The notes under the pieces are model-generated. The model was not told the DNA's origin. It was given only the letters and a program-made list of their open reading frames with translations, and searched no databases. The translations under genes were made by a program, and so were the position numbers. Below are positions 62,901 through 64,000 of a DNA stretch of 64,000 nucleotides, in pieces; the stretch's first letter is position 1; every line of letters starts with the position of its first letter. The DNA is from Osmia lignaria lignaria (taxonomy: Eukaryota > Arthropoda > Insecta > Hymenoptera > Megachilidae): contig NC_135034.1 in NCBI RefSeq assembly GCF_051020975.1, positions 8,990,001-9,054,000 of the forward strand, written 5' to 3'.

Positions 62901-64000
62901 TTGGCAAGGATTTTTCACGTTCGGTAAAGTGACTGTCAAGTAAAATGAATTAAATATTTGCATAAATTTCGGATGTAAAGAAAGATTGTTCTTCACCAAC
63001 CTATGTCTTCCTCTCTACAGAATCTGAAGGGATCACCAGTGAACCTGGGCAAACAGTTGCAAGTTGCCACGTGATTGATCACCTGGCAGACTGCATTCTG
63101 GCCACAGGTACCAGGACAAGGATCCACGCATTTCGATTGAACACAACTTTTACTGGGGACGCAGTCTGAATTTAGAACGCATTCTGGTCGACAACCCTCG
63201 TATGGATTACCCAGATATCCTGGCAAACAGGAGCATGCTCCTACACCGTTTCGATCACTGCAGATAGCGTTTGCTCCGCAAGGAGATGGAACACAGGGTC
63301 TTGGTACGTACATTGGTATAACTGTAAAGGGAATTTAGTTTAGTGAAACTTTCAAGTTTATCAACTTCGAGTAACTGTAAAAGATTCTTACGTTGTTGCA
63401 CGACACACTGGGTAAATGGATCACCAGTGTATCCAGGAGAGCAAGTGCACATGGGTGTATGGGACACCGTGTTGCAAATTGCATTCGTGCCACATGATCC
63501 AGGACAAGGATCTCTGCACCTCTGATTGATGCACGCTAAATTACTCGGGCATTCACTGTTGCTTATACATTCTGGTCTACAATTAGGAGGTGAACCAGTG
63601 AATTCTGGTAGACAGGAACACGATGGGGAATCATTGATCACTTGACATTGAGCGTTCGGACCACATGGCGATGGTTCGCATGGGTTTTGCCGTGGTGGTA
63701 TTTCCAATGCTAAAATACAGTTTAAATGCAATTTAAATGGATTGAATGCATTACAATGCGTTTCCAATTCGAACCAATGATTATTCTTACGTTTTTCGAT
63801 ACATCTCACGAATGGATCACCGGTCATACTAGGTGGACAATTACAAATTGGATTGTGATTAACCACTTGACAGGTTGCTCTGATTCCACAAGATCCAACG
63901 CATGGATTGCTACATTTCTGATTAATACAAGCTTCAGTTGGTCCGCAATCTGTGCTTACTACACATTCCGGCCTGCAAGTTGGTGGAATACCGACAAAGC
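32740..64000 (-). CDS. dpy: Dumpy, giant ZP-domain EGF/DPY apical matrix protein (3' part, 79 exons; 5' end outside)
   Basis: Dumpy is an enormous, membrane-anchored extracellular fibre protein that ties epidermal cells to the overlying cuticle, at muscle attachment sites, trachea and wing. The window holds about 8,160 codons. Reading N to C: 57 exons of 300-336 nt, each an EGF-DPY-EGF triplet with the DPY core CRPECVVSSEC..ACVNQKC; then 13 exons of more varied EGF/DPY modules, some with the signature RTM(I/V)C(E)C; three exons of EGF or degenerate EGF modules; one more EGF exon ahead of the ZP domain; a ZP domain; a tetrabasic furin site (GRRRRD); one TM helix; and a cytoplasmic tail of about 36 residues. 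All exon-exon joins are phase 1 except those inside the ZP domain. The stop TAA is at 32740-32742. The 5' part, including the signal peptide, lies beyond 64,000. Apart from nearly identical neighbouring repeats, I see no frameshift or broken exon. Confidence 0.96.
33061..34224 (-). CDS. dpy: dumpy ZP domain (four exons)
   Basis: Exons 33986-34224, 33643-33913, 33331-33569 and 33061-33247. ZP-N begins at FPKPEMVVSC and includes QCRRVV and GNCGLIHV. ZP-C includes IKCIYQTGEQ, PPVCLMKI, RNCVA, ENGCATDP and the closing FQCNIRVCFGRCQPVNC. The tetrabasic furin motif RRRR is encoded at 33206-33217, right after the ZP domain. ZP domains polymerise into filaments after cleavage, which fits the matrix role. 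Phases here are 1-0, 0-1, 1-0 and 0-1, unlike the symmetric 1-1 exons upstream. Confidence 0.93.
34300..35540 (-). CDS. dpy: dumpy EGF modules next to the ZP domain
   Basis: Exons 34300-34488 (an EGF, DIIECKHDDDC...YKQC), 34570-34818 (a chain of degenerate modules with repeated DEYGxCxCP), 34895-35095 (module with PVRTMICECIPGY) and 35172-35540 (two EGF modules separated by CxTNSDCPTNKACVNNRC). The 34570-34818 exon does not follow the ordinary EGF spacing: it has three CxCPxxxGxxxDxxGxC units, a distinct cysteine pattern. Confidence 0.88.
35634..41069 (-). CDS. dpy: dumpy mixed EGF/DPY block (13 exons)
   Basis: Exons 35634-36581, 36665-37252, 37329-37511, 37618-37830, 37903-38094, 38177-38389, 38474-38842, 38918-39112, 39202-39399, 39483-39695, 39774-40127, 40212-40670 and 40749-41069. 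All lengths are multiples of three and all joins are phase 1. Modules vary in number per exon: the 948-nt exon 35634-36581 holds several fused modules, whereas 183-nt exons hold one. A class with the signature L(D/N)T(V/L)P(V/L/M)RTM(I/V/T)CxC recurs at exons 35634-36581, 36665-37252, 38177-38389 and 39483-39695. This block lacks the regular six-exon cycle of the upstream array and is probably the older, more diverged part. Confidence 0.9.
41153..42701 (-). repeat. dpy: dumpy partial unit 10 (end of the regular array)
   Basis: Exons a 42402-42701 (300 nt instead of the usual 306), c 41869-42192 and b 41153-41479; the f, e and d positions are missing. The intron 41480-41868 is the longest in the array and shows nothing recognisable. 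The c exon needs the acceptor AAAAACAG before 42192, which has a poor pyrimidine tract, to stay phase 1. Confidence 0.8.
42789..45072 (-). repeat. dpy: dumpy six-exon unit 9
   Basis: Exons a 44767-45072; c 44375-44692; b 43971-44297; f 43583-43894; e 43183-43503; d 42789-43094. The d exon keeps the short first EGF but has EGDPF instead of SGNAF at its end. Confidence 0.85.
45143..47402 (-). repeat. dpy: dumpy six-exon unit 8
   Basis: Exons a 47097-47402; c 46711-47028; b 46309-46632; f 45928-46239; e 45521-45850; d 45143-45445. The donor of the d exon is GTTCGC (non-standard), again phase-correct. Confidence 0.85.
47475..49726 (-). repeat. dpy: dumpy six-exon unit 7
   Basis: Exons a 49421-49726; c 49033-49347; b 48626-48955; f 48247-48552; e 47853-48173; d 47475-47780. 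Exon types are unambiguous from NPYEGC (b), HSPICSC (f) and SGNAF (d). Confidence 0.85.
49810..52085 (-). repeat. dpy: dumpy six-exon unit 6
   Basis: Exons a 51780-52085; c 51376-51687; b 50974-51297; f 50583-50897; e 50184-50504; d 49810-50109. The d exon begins DSCANCGANTQC and lacks the PSPCG motif. The f exon reads NHRAICSC instead of NHSPICSC. Confidence 0.85.
52157..54619 (-). repeat. dpy: dumpy six-exon unit 5
   Basis: Exons a 54314-54619; c 53927-54238; b 53536-53847; f 52969-53280; e 52550-52879; d 52157-52462. The intron between b and f (53281-53535) is longer than usual, which makes this the longest unit. The b exon has extra residues (PSPCAEGVCGTNALC) at its first EGF. Confidence 0.85.
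54717..57002 (-). repeat. dpy: dumpy six-exon unit 4
   Basis: Exons a 56697-57002; c 56294-56611; b 55890-56216; f 55497-55811; e 55093-55416; d 54717-55022. All six types match their positional class. Confidence 0.85.
57079..59352 (-). repeat. dpy: dumpy six-exon unit 3
   Basis: Exons a 59047-59352; c 58656-58973; b 58249-58572; f 57864-58178; e 57450-57779; d 57079-57381. The f exon has NAQCG where nearly all others have PSPCG at the start of the first EGF. Confidence 0.85.
59445..61749 (-). repeat. dpy: dumpy six-exon unit 2
   Basis: Exons a 61444-61749; c 61037-61354; b 60634-60954; f 60245-60553; e 59820-60152; d 59445-59744. The acceptor of the e exon (CAACAAG before 60152) is weak. 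Confidence 0.85.
61830..64000 (-). repeat. dpy: dumpy six-exon unit 1 (5'-most in window, first exon cut by the window edge)
   Basis: Exon types in transcript order: a 63791 to beyond 64000; c 63392-63709; b 63001-63321; f 62618-62932; e 62207-62542; d 61830-62132. Two donors are non-standard but phase-correct: GTTGGT after 63001 and GTGTGT after 62618. Confidence 0.85.

Overview
The window is nuclear DNA of an insect: multi-exon genes with short GT-AG introns, AT-rich intergenic DNA and insect-type gene content. The gene set (receptor guanylate cyclase of the Gyc76C type, NDUFA6, RtcB and a very large dumpy gene) and the overall style suggest a hymenopteran, perhaps a bee. The order-level call is an inference and is not proven by the sequence.

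Layout. (1) 1-10,626: no coding exon that I can support. This is probably upstream intron or flanking DNA of the guanylate cyclase gene; it carries a set of MEF2-consensus sites, two of them inside a duplicated hairpin element. (2) 10,627-16,959 (+): the last 16 exons of a receptor guanylate cyclase (part of the ligand-binding ectodomain, TM segment, pseudokinase, coiled coil, cyclase, long tail ending in a PDZ ligand). (3) 17,896-18,466 (-): a complete three-exon NDUFA6, a complex I accessory subunit, convergent with the cyclase. (4) About 18.9-27.4 kb (+): a locus with no recognised protein gene but very strong organisation. It has four tandem promoter/first-exon copies with CCAAT boxes, several splice-site-flanked candidate exons, a possible micro-ORF, a 317-bp structured element present twice, a 475-bp tandem duplication with mutually exclusive hairpins, and an array of the 11-mer TTAGTGTTGCG. 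I read it as a probable long noncoding RNA gene, and as the best candidate here for something undescribed. (5) 30,095-31,962 (+): a complete six-exon RtcB tRNA ligase (506 aa). (6) 32,740 to the window end (-): the 3' part of dumpy, 79 exons and about 8,160 codons. From the C-terminus inward these encode a short cytoplasmic tail and TM segment, a furin site, a ZP domain, a varied EGF block, then 57 EGF-DPY-EGF exons.

The dumpy array has a clear higher-order structure. Exon types occur in a strict six-exon cycle (a-c-b-f-e-d, 5' to 3'), repeated nine and a half times with a genomic period of about 2.35 kb. Every array exon is phase 1-1, so whole blocks can be duplicated without breaking the frame.

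The protein-coding genes do not form a pathway. They are independent genes: cGMP signalling, mitochondrial respiration, tRNA splicing, and apical matrix/cuticle attachment. Exon boundaries come from reading splice sites and phases by eye. Summed exon lengths keep the frame for all four genes.
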